Shown in pieces: positions 1 to 8,471 of a stretch of 18,525 nucleotides of DNA. The DNA comes from Flavobacteriaceae bacterium UBA4439 (GTDB taxonomy: Bacteria > Bacteroidota > Bacteroidia > Flavobacteriales > Flavobacteriaceae). How positions within the stretch are numbered: the stretch's first letter is position 1; each line of letters opens with the position of its first letter. The stretch spans positions 1 to 18,525 of the forward strand of contig DGPN01000006.1 in NCBI GenBank assembly GCA_002390455.1, given 5' to 3'. The position numbers and the translations under genes were made by a program. The notes beneath the pieces were generated by a model, which was not told where the DNA came from, searched no databases, and saw only the letters and a program-made list of their open reading frames with translations.

Positions 1-1957
1 GGTTTGGTATTTTGGAAAGGAAGGTTTTTCTCATAAAAGTAGTGGTAAAGCTGGATTGATTTTTGACTGCCAAACTCCAGATTTTGAATTGATTTCAGAC
101 AGCAGTTGGAAAGCAGCCATCCGACCCGAATTTCAAACCGCAGGTCCTCCGTTTCCCAATTGGAGACTCCCCGAGTCAAGCATTAGGTTCGATGCCCGAT
201 TAGGGAATTTTGATTTCCTCAAAAATCCTAAAAAAATCCATAATTGGGATTATGCGATCTCTTTAGGATCCTACCCAGCTTCTCCATGGAACAATCTGGT
301 CAAGCGACCCATTCCCCAGTGGAAGAATTATGGTCTAAAGCGGTATGAAAACCCCATAGCGTTTCCTTTTATAAGCTCGGGAGATAGCATTGTTTGCCAA
401 CTTCCCTACAACGCCCATATTACTCCCTATTTTAAGATTGAAGCTCAGGAAGGGCAGGAGATTACAGTAAAAACAGATCACTACAAGGGAGGAGGGCCGG
501 TCAATGTAAGAAGTGAATACGTCACCACCCAGGGGGAACAAGACTATGAAAACTTCGGCTGGATGAATGGTGAAGAAGTTTATTATAGTATTCCCAAAGG
601 AATAAAGGTGATCGATCTCATGTACAGGGAAACTGGTTATGATACCGAATTTTCGGGATATTTTAAATCAAACGATCCATTTTTCAATAAACTCTGGCAA
701 AAAGCCAAAAGAACACTTTATGTTACCATGCGAGACACCTATATGGATTGCCCTGACAGAGAGCGATCCCAATGGTGGGGCGATGTGGTCAATGAAAGTG
801 GAGAGGCTTTTTATGCACTTGGCCCCAAAGGCCAATTGTTGACCAAAAAGGGAATTTTAGAATTGATGGCATGGCAAAGAGAAGACAACACCATCTATTC
901 CCCTGTGCCAAGTGGTAATTGGGAAAAGGAATTGCCAGGCCAGATGTTGGCCAGTGTGGGGTATTTTGGTTTTTGGAATTACTATTGGAATACTGGGGAT
1001 TTAGAAACCCTAAAAAAAGTTTATCCCAGCGTAAAAAAATACCTTGATGTTTGGAAGTTGGATGCCGATGGAATACTGATTGACAGAATCACCAAAAACA
1101 CTAAAACAACATGGTATTGGGGAGATTGGGGAAAAAATGTCGATAAAAAATTACTGATCAATGCTTGGTACTATCTTGCCCTAAAAGGCTATCATCTGAT
1201 GTCATTAGCATTGGAAGATCAACATGAGACCGCTTGGTCTGAACAAGCCATGGTTGATTTTAAGGAAGCCTTTAATCAAGTTTTTTGGGACGGGCAGCAA
1301 TACAAGTCTCCTCAGAGCAAAGCCGAGGCAGACGACCGAGCTCAGGCATTGGCTGTGGTGTCGGGTCTTGCAGAACCTGATAAGTATGATTCCTTGTTCA
1401 ACGTTTTTCTTACCCAAGAATTTTCCAGTCCTTATATGGAAAAGTATGTTTGCGAGGCTTTATTTCAAATGGGTCAAGAGGACTATGCCCTCAAACGATT
1501 GAAAAAACGTTTTAAGTTTATGGTCGACAGCAAAGAACACACCACCCTCTTTGAGGGCTGGGGAGCAGGAAAAGAAGGTTTTGGTGGTGGCTCTACCAAC
1601 CATGCTTGGAGCGGAGGTGGTTTGACCATTTTGTCCCAATATGTATGTGGTATTTATCCTTTAGCACCCGGATGGAAAAAATTTACGGTCAAACCCAAGC
1701 TTGTTGATCTTTCCTATGCAGAGACAGGAAATATTACCTACGCAGGAAAGGTTGCCGTTGCCATAAAAAAAATCAGTTCTGGAATGGAGATCAAACTAAC
1801 CGTTCCCGATCAAAGTGAAGCACATTTAATGGTTCCTCTAGCGTATAAAAAAGTTTACATTAACGGTCAGGAAAGAAATACCAAAAAGGGCGATGATCAA
1901 TTTAATTTGGTTGAACTCAAAGGGGGAACCTATGATATCCTATACCGTCTTAATTAG
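1..1957 (+). CDS. GH78 alpha-L-rhamnosidase, 5'-truncated
   Basis: Predicted inverting glycosidase that releases terminal alpha-L-rhamnose. The frame is open from base 2, so the gene begins upstream of the window and the TTG at 56 is an internal Leu codon, not a start. About 652 residues are visible; bacterial GH78 enzymes usually have 700-1100, so an N-terminal sandwich domain and the signal peptide are probably missing. Numbering residues from codon 56, the GH78 acidic cluster DCPDRERSQWWGD begins at D231, with E236 as the expected general acid and D243 at its end. The second motif, TTLFEGW, places the expected general base at E500. It is followed by STNHAWSGG, which aligns with the family's SFNHYAFG segment, and then by a C-terminal beta-sandwich ending at residue 633. 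All expected catalytic acids are present. It is convergent with the EEP gene across a 47-bp gap. Family assignment is strong; substrate is inferred. Confidence 0.9.
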   Translation, partial: VWYFGKEGFSHKSSGKAGLIFDCQTPDFELISDSSWKAAIRPEFQTAGPPFPNWRLPESSIRFDARLGNFDFLKNPKKIHNWDYAISLGSYPASPWNNLVKRPIPQWKNYGLKRYENPIAFPFISSGDSIVCQLPYNAHITPYFKIEAQEGQEITVKTDHYKGGGPVNVRSEYVTTQGEQDYENFGWMNGEEVYYSIPKGIKVIDLMYRETGYDTEFSGYFKSNDPFFNKLWQKAKRTLYVTMRDTYMDCPDRERSQWWGDVVNESGEAFYALGPKGQLLTKKGILELMAWQREDNTIYSPVPSGNWEKELPGQMLASVGYFGFWNYYWNTGDLETLKKVYPSVKKYLDVWKLDADGILIDRITKNTKTTWYWGDWGKNVDKKLLINAWYYLALKGYHLMSLALEDQHETAWSEQAMVDFKEAFNQVFWDGQQYKSPQSKAEADDRAQALAVVSGLAEPDKYDSLFNVFLTQEFSSPYMEKYVCEALFQMGQEDYALKRLKKRFKFMVDSKEHTTLFEGWGAGKEGFGGGSTNHAWSGGGLTILSQYVCGIYPLAPGWKKFTVKPKLVDLSYAETGNITYAGKVAVAIKKISSGMEIKLTVPDQSEAHLMVPLAYKKVYINGQERNTKKGDDQFNLVELKGGTYDILYRLN

Positions 1958-1960
1958 CAT

Positions 1961-1994
1961 TCACTTAAATTAATAAGCCTTCTATTGTAAGTGA
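1961..1994. terminator. Possible weak convergent terminator hairpin
   Basis: TCACTTA (1961-1967) and TAAGTGA (1988-1994) form a perfect 7-bp inverted repeat with a 20-nt loop. It sits in the 47-bp gap between the convergent ends of the GH78 and EEP genes. The stem is AT-rich with a long loop, so it may be chance. Confidence 0.25.
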
Positions 1995-2004
1995 TTTTAA
2001 ACTC

Positions 2005-2823
2005 TTATTTTTTGAGAAGAACCATCACAGGATGATGGTCGGAGGCCCATCCTCCCATGGGAGTTTTTTTATACAGATGTCGGGCACTGAGTACTTTTAA
2101 ATCTTTAATGAAGATGTAATCAATTCTCTTTTTACTGTTTTTATCGGTGTCAAAATTATTGGAAGTAGCGTAATAGGGATCAGATACAGGTAGGTTTTTT
2201 TGTACATCTTCAAAATCAGATTGCATTTTTTGAATGGGTGCTTGATCCGGTGTAAGGTTAAAATCCCCTGTAATGATGAGGGGTAAGTTTTCTTGATTTA
2301 GTTCCTTTACTTTTTGGGTGATCAGATCAATTGATTGCGCTCTTGCCAGCACCCCTCTGTGATCAAAATGGGTATTGAAAACCCATATTTTTTCTTGGGA
2401 TATTCGGTTTTGGAACAGTCCGTATGTGCAGATGCGTTCCAACATTGCATCCCAACCTTTGGAGACAGTCTCTGGGGATTCGGACAGCCAAAAAGTATTG
2501 GACTCCAAGAGTTTGTATTTCTCTTTTTTGTAAAAAATAGGGCTGTATTCCCCCTTTGTTTTTCCATCTTCTCTTCCAACACCAATATGGTCATAGTTTT
2601 TTAATGCACTAACCAAATCTTGTAATTGTGGGTAAACGACCTCTTGCAAACCCACAAAATCAGCATTCTGCTCATTCAATAATGAAGCCACGGTCTCCCT
2701 TCGGTTTTCCCAAATATTCATACCGTCATTGGGGTTGTTGTATCGTATGTTATAGGATATGGCTTTGATGGGTTCAACTTTTTGAAACAAAAAGAGGCAA
2801 AAAATCAGTAAAAATCGAATCAT
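2005..2823 (-). CDS. Exported endonuclease/exonuclease/phosphatase (EEP) family hydrolase
   Basis: A 272-residue metal-dependent phosphoesterase-fold protein. A short hydrophobic N-terminus (residues 3-13) suggests export. The EEP signatures appear in order: N25 in SYNIRYN, E61 in GLQE (metal ligand), H152 in NTHFDH, D187/N189 in TGDFN, D235 in RIDYIF, and D262/H263 in SDHHP (catalytic His). This is a complete active site at normal family length. The family includes DNases, sphingomyelinases and sugar- or inositol-phosphate phosphatases; the sequence does not say which. Exported versions are common near Bacteroidetes sulfatase and glycosidase genes, where they are annotated only as EEP proteins. 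It lies downstream of the first sulfatase on the same strand, 114 bp away, so it could be co-transcribed or have its own promoter. The ATG at 2823 leads directly into the hydrophobic segment. Fold is sure, substrate unknown. Confidence 0.88.
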   Translation of the reverse strand: MIRFLLIFCLFLFQKVEPIKAISYNIRYNNPNDGMNIWENRRETVASLLNEQNADFVGLQEVVYPQLQDLVSALKNYDHIGVGREDGKTKGEYSPIFYKKEKYKLLESNTFWLSESPETVSKGWDAMLERICTYGLFQNRISQEKIWVFNTHFDHRGVLARAQSIDLITQKVKELNQENLPLIITGDFNLTPDQAPIQKMQSDFEDVQKNLPVSDPYYATSNNFDTDKNSKKRIDYIFIKDLKVLSARHLYKKTPMGGWASDHHPVMVLLKK

Positions 2824-2910
2824 CGTTGATGGGTTTTAAAAGTAAATTACTATTTAAATTTTAAAAATAAATAGGTGAATGGAGGAAATTTTCCCTGAGT
2901 AAAAAGTCAA

Positions 2911-2925
2911 GATTGACTGTCAATC
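2911..2925. repeat. Perfect palindrome GATTGAC-T-GTCAATC
   Basis: A 7-bp perfect inverted repeat around one central base, 12 bp past the stop of the upstream sulfatase and about 88 bp before the EEP start. Read on the minus strand it is followed by TTGACTTTTT. It could be a short terminator-like hairpin (5-bp stem, 5-nt loop) or a dimeric protein-binding site; the sequence alone does not decide. Confidence 0.4.
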
Positions 2926-2937
2926 CTTCCTCATTTT

Positions 2938-4701
2938 CTATTTCCTTTTTAAGTCATGTCTGTTTGGAGGGTAAGTGGTTTCTCCTTTTATTCCATTGAC
3001 TACTGATGTGATCCCGTATTTATATCCCAAGCGATGGGTGATGATTTCCAAAGTGTCATTTGGCTTTTCGGTGATGGGTTCTTTATAAATTTCCCACCCT
3101 TTGTGGGGTGCCTTTTCTGAAGCATAGCGATAACCAATTCTTGCCCCAGGAGTGGAACAGTTTACAGCTACTTTACCCTCTTTGATGTCAATGATGGGTA
3201 CTTGGGTCAATTGAGCTTTGCCATCGGGATAAAAGTTTTTGATCAAATCTACTTCGTTTACGAATCCTTTATCATCTATGGCTTTTATCCAGCGATTACA
3301 TTCAGCCCTGAGTGTGGCTAAAACATCACTATAGGCAGGATCATCTGCAATATTATTCAATTCGTGGGGATCATTTTCCGTATCAAAAAGTTCTTCTTCC
3401 GCTTTGGTTTGCCTAAACCATTGAGCTTGATTTTCGTCCAAGGTTCCTGCATCTCGCATTCGCAAAAGCTCCTGCATGACTTCCATTTTCTCACGATAAG
3501 CCAGTGGAAGGTAGTAGGGTCGCTCGGGGTGAAAGTTTTTTAAATATTTGAATCGTTTATTTCTAACGGCTCTGATCATATCCATTCTTTCGTCAAATCG
3601 GTCGGCATGTCCATGAATAAAAGTTCTGGGGGTTTTGGCCTTAAATGTGCCTTCAAAAGCTTGTCCTTGCATATAGCTTGGTGCGGGTATTCCTGCCATA
3701 GAAAGCAGGGTAGGGGGGAAATCAACAAAACTAATCAAACGATGGTCTCTTTCTCCTGCTCTAAAACCATTTGGGTATCGGATGATTAGTGGAACATGAA
3801 GCCCTGAATCGTAGAGTAATCGTTTTTGGCGTGGGAGCGGCCCACCATGGTCGGAATACCAAACCACAATGGTTTGGTCCGAAAGACCGTCTTCCTCCAA
3901 TTGGTCAAGAATTTTTCCAACTCCTTTGTCCATTCGTATGATATTGGTGTACATCCGCCTCATTGCATTTTCTCCAATTTCATTTTGAGGGAGATAGGGA
4001 GGAACTTCCACTTTCAAATCCTTTGGAGTCAATAGGGGTACATTGGATTTTTTATTTCTCATTTTTTGTTTGATGGCGTTTCTGTCAGGTGGGAATTCAC
4101 CTCCATCAAAAGTACTTTCCTTAAAGTTCCACATTCTTGATTCGTGAGTAACTTCGAAATTAAAGACGGAAAAGAAGGGGGTTTCATACATAGGTCTGTT
4201 TCTCCAATGGGCATAAAGACTGGACTCATCCCAAGCCAATTCAGATTTGAAAAACTGATAATCTTCTTTGGCATTATTGGAGGTATAATATCCATTTTCA
4301 CGCATGATCTCACTGACCATTTTTACCTCTGGGGGAGGAACTACTTGATAGTCTACAATACCAATTTCTCTGTTCGCAGCTTGTTGATTCAGGGTACGCA
4401 TATTTTGTGCTCCGAATGCATTGGGATACAATCCGGTAGCCAAAGTAGCTCGGCTGGGAGAACAAACACCCGATACAGAAAAATTGTGAGTATAAACGAC
4501 CCCCTCTCTGGCCAAACGGTCAAGGTTGGGTGTGGGAGCTCTGAAATCTCCGTAGGCATTGAGGTAGTATGGGCTTAGATCCTCAGAAACCAGCCATAAA
4601 ATATTTAAGGGTTTCTTGTTTTCAACCGTTTGACATGCTACAAATAAAAGCATGGTAAGAATTGGAAATAGAAAAGTTGGTTTTTTATTTTTAGGGTTCA
4701 T
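2938..4701 (-). CDS. S1 family sulfatase, predicted lipoprotein, with C-terminal chitobiase-like domain
   Basis: Formylglycine-dependent sulfatase of 587 residues. The N-terminus is a hydrophobic segment ending in FVAC, so C23 is probably lipidated and the enzyme membrane-anchored. The sulfatase signature CSPSR has its modifiable Cys at C80 and R84. Metal or active-site residues include E40-D41 (ED in place of the commoner DD), H186 in EVTHES and D284-H285 in WYSDHGG. An ED start motif (compare WITCEDMSP-type sequences) is typical of one S1 branch, probably S1_8; this subfamily call is from memory and uncertain. Residues about 508-587 (STPGARIGYRY, then GWEIYKEPI) resemble the chitobiase/beta-hexosaminidase C-terminal domain often fused to such sulfatases. 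It is divergent from the CE15 gene across a 65-bp gap and lies upstream of the EEP gene. It needs a formylglycine-generating enzyme or anSME encoded elsewhere. The sulfate position it cleaves cannot be told. Confidence 0.93.
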   Translation of the reverse strand: MNPKNKKPTFLFPILTMLLFVACQTVENKKPLNILWLVSEDLSPYYLNAYGDFRAPTPNLDRLAREGVVYTHNFSVSGVCSPSRATLATGLYPNAFGAQNMRTLNQQAANREIGIVDYQVVPPPEVKMVSEIMRENGYYTSNNAKEDYQFFKSELAWDESSLYAHWRNRPMYETPFFSVFNFEVTHESRMWNFKESTFDGGEFPPDRNAIKQKMRNKKSNVPLLTPKDLKVEVPPYLPQNEIGENAMRRMYTNIIRMDKGVGKILDQLEEDGLSDQTIVVWYSDHGGPLPRQKRLLYDSGLHVPLIIRYPNGFRAGERDHRLISFVDFPPTLLSMAGIPAPSYMQGQAFEGTFKAKTPRTFIHGHADRFDERMDMIRAVRNKRFKYLKNFHPERPYYLPLAYREKMEVMQELLRMRDAGTLDENQAQWFRQTKAEEELFDTENDPHELNNIADDPAYSDVLATLRAECNRWIKAIDDKGFVNEVDLIKNFYPDGKAQLTQVPIIDIKEGKVAVNCSTPGARIGYRYASEKAPHKGWEIYKEPITEKPNDTLEIITHRLGYKYGITSVVNGIKGETTYPPNRHDLKRK

Positions 4702-4766
4702 TTTATACTGTATTTTTCTTTATGAATCAATTTTTCAAAAAAAGATAGTCATTTTCAGTTGATTTT

Positions 4767-6041
4767 ATGGAAAGAAAATACTTGTTAATAATTCCTATTT
4801 TGCTGCTTTTTGGACCAATGTCTGCCCAAAAAACAACTCCGACAATAAAGAAGGAAGCGGAGGTTATGCCCTACGACTTACCACCATTGTTGATTACTGA
4901 GACGGGGAAAGAAATTGAGACTGTTAATGACTGGGAAGGTCTGAGACGTCCGGAGATACATTCTTATTTTGCCAATCAGGTTTATGGTGTTGTTCCTGGC
5001 CAATTGGAGTTTCATAAGATAGAGGTCTTAGATGATGAGCCTACTGCCTTGGGAGGAAGGGCAATTCGAAAGCAAGTCAATTTGATTTTTAAAAAAGAAA
5101 AGAGATCTGTAAAAATGTCATTGCTGATCTATTTACCTAAGAACAAAATGAAATCACCAGTGTTTTTAGCCTATAATTTTAAAGGAAATTATACGGTAAA
5201 TGCTGATCCATCGATTTTAATCAATGGAAAAAAGGAAAGTGAATTGAGTGAGGAGGAACTCAAAAAATTCAATAAAAATAAAAGAGGAGGTCGCACTTCC
5301 CGCTGGGCTATTGACAAAATGATTAATGCAGGCTATGGCTTGGTTACCATAGATTACAATAATGTAGATCCCGATAAGAATGATTTTTCGGATGGTATTC
5401 ACTCTCTTTTTTATAAAACGGGTCAAACGGCACCTTCAAAAAACGAGTGGGGTTCATTATCAGCTTGGGCATGGGGGATGTCTAGAATAATGGATTTTTT
5501 GGAAACAGAACCATTGATAGATTCCAAAAAGGTAATCTTATTTGGACATTCACGATTGGGAAAAACCGCATTGTGGGCAGGGGCCAATGATCAACGATTT
5601 AGTATTGTGATCTCCAATAACTCAGGATGTGGTGGAGCTGCGCTTTCCAGAAGAAGATTTGGAGAAAAACTTTCAGATATCAACACCAACTATCCCCATT
5701 GGTTTGCCAAAAACTTTCACTATTTCAATGAAAATGAAACTGCTCTTGATGTTGACCAGCATATGCTTATCGCACTCATAGCTCCTAGACCTGTTTATGT
5801 GGCCAGTGCAAGTCAAGATGCTTGGGCAGATCCCAATGGCGAATTTATTGCTACCAAAGAGGCTTCACCTGTCTATAGAATCTATGGGAAGAAGGCTTTA
5901 GAGATGGAAAAACAACCTCCTGTCAACAAACCCTTTCACGGAACGATGGGATATCATTTGAGAGACGGAAAACACGATGTAACTGACTACGATTGGGAGC
6001 AATACATAAAGTTTGCGAATCAGCACTTTGAATCAAATTAG
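4767..6041 (+). CDS. CE15-type glucuronoyl (uronoyl) esterase
   Basis: Alpha/beta-hydrolase of 424 residues with a signal peptide (about 1-20, ending MSAQ). The nucleophile elbow GHSRLGK puts the catalytic Ser at S262, and this extended motif with following TALWAGA is characteristic of bacterial CE15. The downstream SGCGGAALSRRRFGE segment and YHLRDGKHDVTDYDW, with H403 as probable catalytic His, also match. The Ser-to-His spacing (141) agrees with what I recall for OtCE15A. The acid is probably D351 in SASQDAWADP, the canonical position; the alternative Glu used by some bacterial enzymes, before SGCGG, is Asn here (N285). CE15 enzymes hydrolyse esters of (4-O-methyl-)glucuronic acid, classically the lignin-glucuronoxylan link. 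In a sulfatase/rhamnosidase locus the substrate is more likely an algal uronate ester (inference). Its stop overlaps the convergent sulfatase by 4 bp. Confidence 0.85.
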   Translation: MERKYLLIIPILLLFGPMSAQKTTPTIKKEAEVMPYDLPPLLITETGKEIETVNDWEGLRRPEIHSYFANQVYGVVPGQLEFHKIEVLDDEPTALGGRAIRKQVNLIFKKEKRSVKMSLLIYLPKNKMKSPVFLAYNFKGNYTVNADPSILINGKKESELSEEELKKFNKNKRGGRTSRWAIDKMINAGYGLVTIDYNNVDPDKNDFSDGIHSLFYKTGQTAPSKNEWGSLSAWAWGMSRIMDFLETEPLIDSKKVILFGHSRLGKTALWAGANDQRFSIVISNNSGCGGAALSRRRFGEKLSDINTNYPHWFAKNFHYFNENETALDVDQHMLIALIAPRPVYVASASQDAWADPNGEFIATKEASPVYRIYGKKALEMEKQPPVNKPFHGTMGYHLRDGKHDVTDYDWEQYIKFANQHFESN

Positions 6042-7603
6042 TCGATGGTACTTCCCCACCAATCCTCATTGGGGAGGTAGTTGGGGTCAAGTTGAAACAT
6101 CCTGCGTTTTTCAACCTTTAATTTCATTTTCTGTTTGTGCTGACTGAGCCATTTTTTTTCCTCCTCCTCATTGTGAAGTAGATCTTTTTCTGGAATTTTA
6201 GCTCCACTAGTCTCGAGCCATTGCTCTAATTCGTTTTTGAGTGCGATTCCTAATTCAGTATTTTGATCAAACACATTGGTGGTTTCTCCCATGTCCTCAC
6301 CCAAGTGATACAGTTCGTTTTTTCCGTCTTCAAAATAATGAATCAGCTTCCAGTCTCCCTTGCGAATGATCGCACTGGGATCTCCCCCCTGATTTCCATA
6401 ATGAGGATAATGCCAGAACAGAGATCGCTCTTCTAATGATTTTTTCTCCATCAGTGGCACCAAACTTTTTCCATCAACAGGGATGGTGTTTTCGATACTG
6501 GCCAACTCCAGTAGGGTAGGGAATAGGTCTGCACCTGTCACAGGAGTATGAATTTTTTTTACAGCATTTTCTATTTGGGGAGCTTTGATGAAGAAAGGAA
6601 TACGGATTCCTGCTTCCCATTGATAGCCTTTACCCCCTCGCAATGGGAGATTACTGGTTGCAAAATCATCGCCCGCGGAGACACCTCCATTATCAGACAC
6701 AAAAACAACAACCGTATTTTTATCTAATTTCAAGTCATCCAATGTGTTTAAAACATGACCTACAGCTTCGTCGGTTTGTTCCAATAGTCCAGCATAGACT
6801 GGATTGTCTTGTTTGATTCTGATGGGCAATCTTTTTTCCATGGAAAAACCTTCTTCAAGTATTCCCTGATCTACAGCCTTTTTTTGGTATTTAAGCCATT
6901 TTTCTTGTGTGGTCTGGATGGGGGCGTGAACGGCATAAAAACTCAAATATGCAAAGAAAGGTTTTCCTTGATTTGACTTGATAAAATCAGTGGTTTCCTG
7001 AGCCAACTTCATCGATAGAGTCATTCCTTTTTCCTTTGGTTTGTCTTCTAGAAAAGGATTGTTAAAAGGAGAAAAATATCCTCCACTATAGGGCCCTCCG
7101 CGATGGTACCCCCCTTTGTTAATCTCAAAACCGTGATCGGTGGGAAGAGATTTTTGTTCAACAGAGCCTAGGTGCCATTTCCCAGCAAAAAATGTTTTAT
7201 ATTGATTAGACTTGAAAACCTCTGGCAGTGTGGTCATTTCGAAAGGCAGATGCTTGACATAATCGCTGGGCAACAGTTGGGTTTTTCGACCGACCTCCCG
7301 CCAATCTGTTCCATATTTTGCACCAATCCAGTCTGTAATCCCATGAACTGTTGGGTATACACCGGTCAACAAACTTGCTCTGGAGGGGCTACATACCGAA
7401 GCGTTGGCATAGCCTTGGGTAAACAATGTCCCCTCATGTGCAATCCTATCAATGTTTGGAGTTTCGTAAAATTCGCTTCCCGTAGCACTTAGATCTTTGT
7501 GTCCTAAGTCATCTGCTACGATAAACAAAAAGTTGGGAGGTGATACAGCTTTTTCACAACTCCAAATTGTAAATAAAATCAGTATAAAAGTGTTAAATCT
7601 CAT
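6038..7603 (-). CDS. S1 family sulfatase, predicted lipoprotein (S1_16-like)
   Basis: Formylglycine-dependent sulfatase of 521 residues from the ATG at 7603. This start puts a short lipoprotein signal at the N-terminus, ending TIWSC (C16 lipidated). A longer reading to 7639 would bury that signal and overlap the upstream gene by 29 bp, so it is rejected. Active-site features: D31-D32, CSPSR with modifiable C71 and R75, GKWHLG with K132/H134, H216 in YAVHAP, D294-N295 in VSDNGG and K315 in LRGGKGYQWEAG. The last motif resembles subfamily S1_16, a tentative call. It lies 7 bp after the EamA transporter stop and is the third gene of a minus-strand operon. Its last 4 bp overlap the CE15 stop. The motifs differ from those of the sulfatase at 2938-4701, so the two probably attack different sulfate positions. 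Confidence 0.93.
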   Translation of the reverse strand: MRFNTFILILFTIWSCEKAVSPPNFLFIVADDLGHKDLSATGSEFYETPNIDRIAHEGTLFTQGYANASVCSPSRASLLTGVYPTVHGITDWIGAKYGTDWREVGRKTQLLPSDYVKHLPFEMTTLPEVFKSNQYKTFFAGKWHLGSVEQKSLPTDHGFEINKGGYHRGGPYSGGYFSPFNNPFLEDKPKEKGMTLSMKLAQETTDFIKSNQGKPFFAYLSFYAVHAPIQTTQEKWLKYQKKAVDQGILEEGFSMEKRLPIRIKQDNPVYAGLLEQTDEAVGHVLNTLDDLKLDKNTVVVFVSDNGGVSAGDDFATSNLPLRGGKGYQWEAGIRIPFFIKAPQIENAVKKIHTPVTGADLFPTLLELASIENTIPVDGKSLVPLMEKKSLEERSLFWHYPHYGNQGGDPSAIIRKGDWKLIHYFEDGKNELYHLGEDMGETTNVFDQNTELGIALKNELEQWLETSGAKIPEKDLLHNEEEEKKWLSQHKQKMKLKVEKRRMFQLDPNYLPNEDWWGSTID

Positions 7604-7610
7604 AATGGTA

Positions 7611-8471
7611 TTATTTTTTAAAATTACGTATGCTTTCAATCATTACTGTACTCAATATTAGTAATCCACCAAAGAGGGTACTCAAAGCAGGGTATTCTGC
7701 CAGCACTAACATTCCAAAGATGATCCCATAAACGGGCTGAACACTGCTGATAATACTGGCAGTACTGATGCTGAAATTTCTAAAACTATAGATAAACAAT
7801 GTGTGACCCGTAGCTGTGGTCAGTAGGGCAAGAATTAAAACTGCAGGAAGAGACGATTCCAAGCCTGTGGTATCGTAAACAAGAAACACTGGTGATAGCA
7901 ATACCGAAACAATGATTAACTGGTAAACCATTAGGATTGAACCTTCGTATTCAGCAGCTTTTGATTTCATGTAAATATTTCTAATGGAATAACAAAAGGC
8001 TGAAAAAACACCAAAACCGATGGCGATAAATTGATCATTTTCCAGACTAATTTCAGGGATCAAAAAGTAAATCCCCACCAAAACCATTAAGCCTAAAAGC
8101 AGGTTTGATTTATTGAATTTACTATCGAGCATAATGGGTTCTAAGAAGGTAGTGATGATGGGATAAGTAAATACGGAGAGCATTCCAATGGCTACACTCG
8201 ATAGTTTGAGAGCAATAAAATAGGTGATCCAATGCATGCCCATTAATACCCCACTAAAAAAAATAGTCTTGCGATCTTTAGTATGAATTGTAAAACTCAT
8301 TTTTCTCCACTTGCAGAAAAGGTATAAAAAAAAGCCTCCAATGGCAGCCCTCAAAAAAATGATCACGGGAACAGGAAGTTCGATGTACCGTCCAAGGGTT
8401 CCCGATGTACTAATAATTAAGACAGCAAAATTGAGTTGAATTAGATTTTTTAAATATTGTTTTGATTGCAT
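7611..8471 (-). CDS. EamA/DMT family inner-membrane transporter
   Basis: A 286-residue, highly hydrophobic protein with the ten-helix pattern of two repeated EamA domains (about residues 8-140 and 150-285). Visible landmarks are the family-typical first helix with SGTLGRY, the RAAIGG segment after helix 2, and TASIISSVQPVYG with LAEYP near helices 9-10. The ATG at 8471 shares its A with the TGA stop of the upstream oxidoreductase (TGATG), indicating translational coupling; the TTG one codon earlier is less likely. Drug/metabolite transporters of this type move small metabolites such as amino acids, sugars or nucleotide derivatives across the cytoplasmic membrane. Here it could import or export a product linked to the neighbouring oxidoreductase, but the substrate cannot be read from sequence. 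Confidence 0.88.
   Translation of the reverse strand: MQSKQYLKNLIQLNFAVLIISTSGTLGRYIELPVPVIIFLRAAIGGFFLYLFCKWRKMSFTIHTKDRKTIFFSGVLMGMHWITYFIALKLSSVAIGMLSVFTYPIITTFLEPIMLDSKFNKSNLLLGLMVLVGIYFLIPEISLENDQFIAIGFGVFSAFCYSIRNIYMKSKAAEYEGSILMVYQLIIVSVLLSPVFLVYDTTGLESSLPAVLILALLTTATGHTLFIYSFRNFSISTASIISSVQPVYGIIFGMLVLAEYPALSTLFGGLLILSTVMIESIRNFKK

Noticed and set aside
4144..4578. 144-codon open frame on the plus strand
   Set aside because: It lies wholly antisense to the sulfatase gene across its conserved CSPSR region, and its translation shows no domain-like features; a shadow frame.
7172..7492. 106-codon open frame on the plus strand
   Set aside because: Antisense to the second sulfatase gene's conserved N-terminal half; no recognisable features.
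7604..7639. N-terminal extension of the second sulfatase to 7639
   Set aside because: It would overlap the transporter gene by 29 bp and place 12 residues ahead of a good lipoprotein signal.
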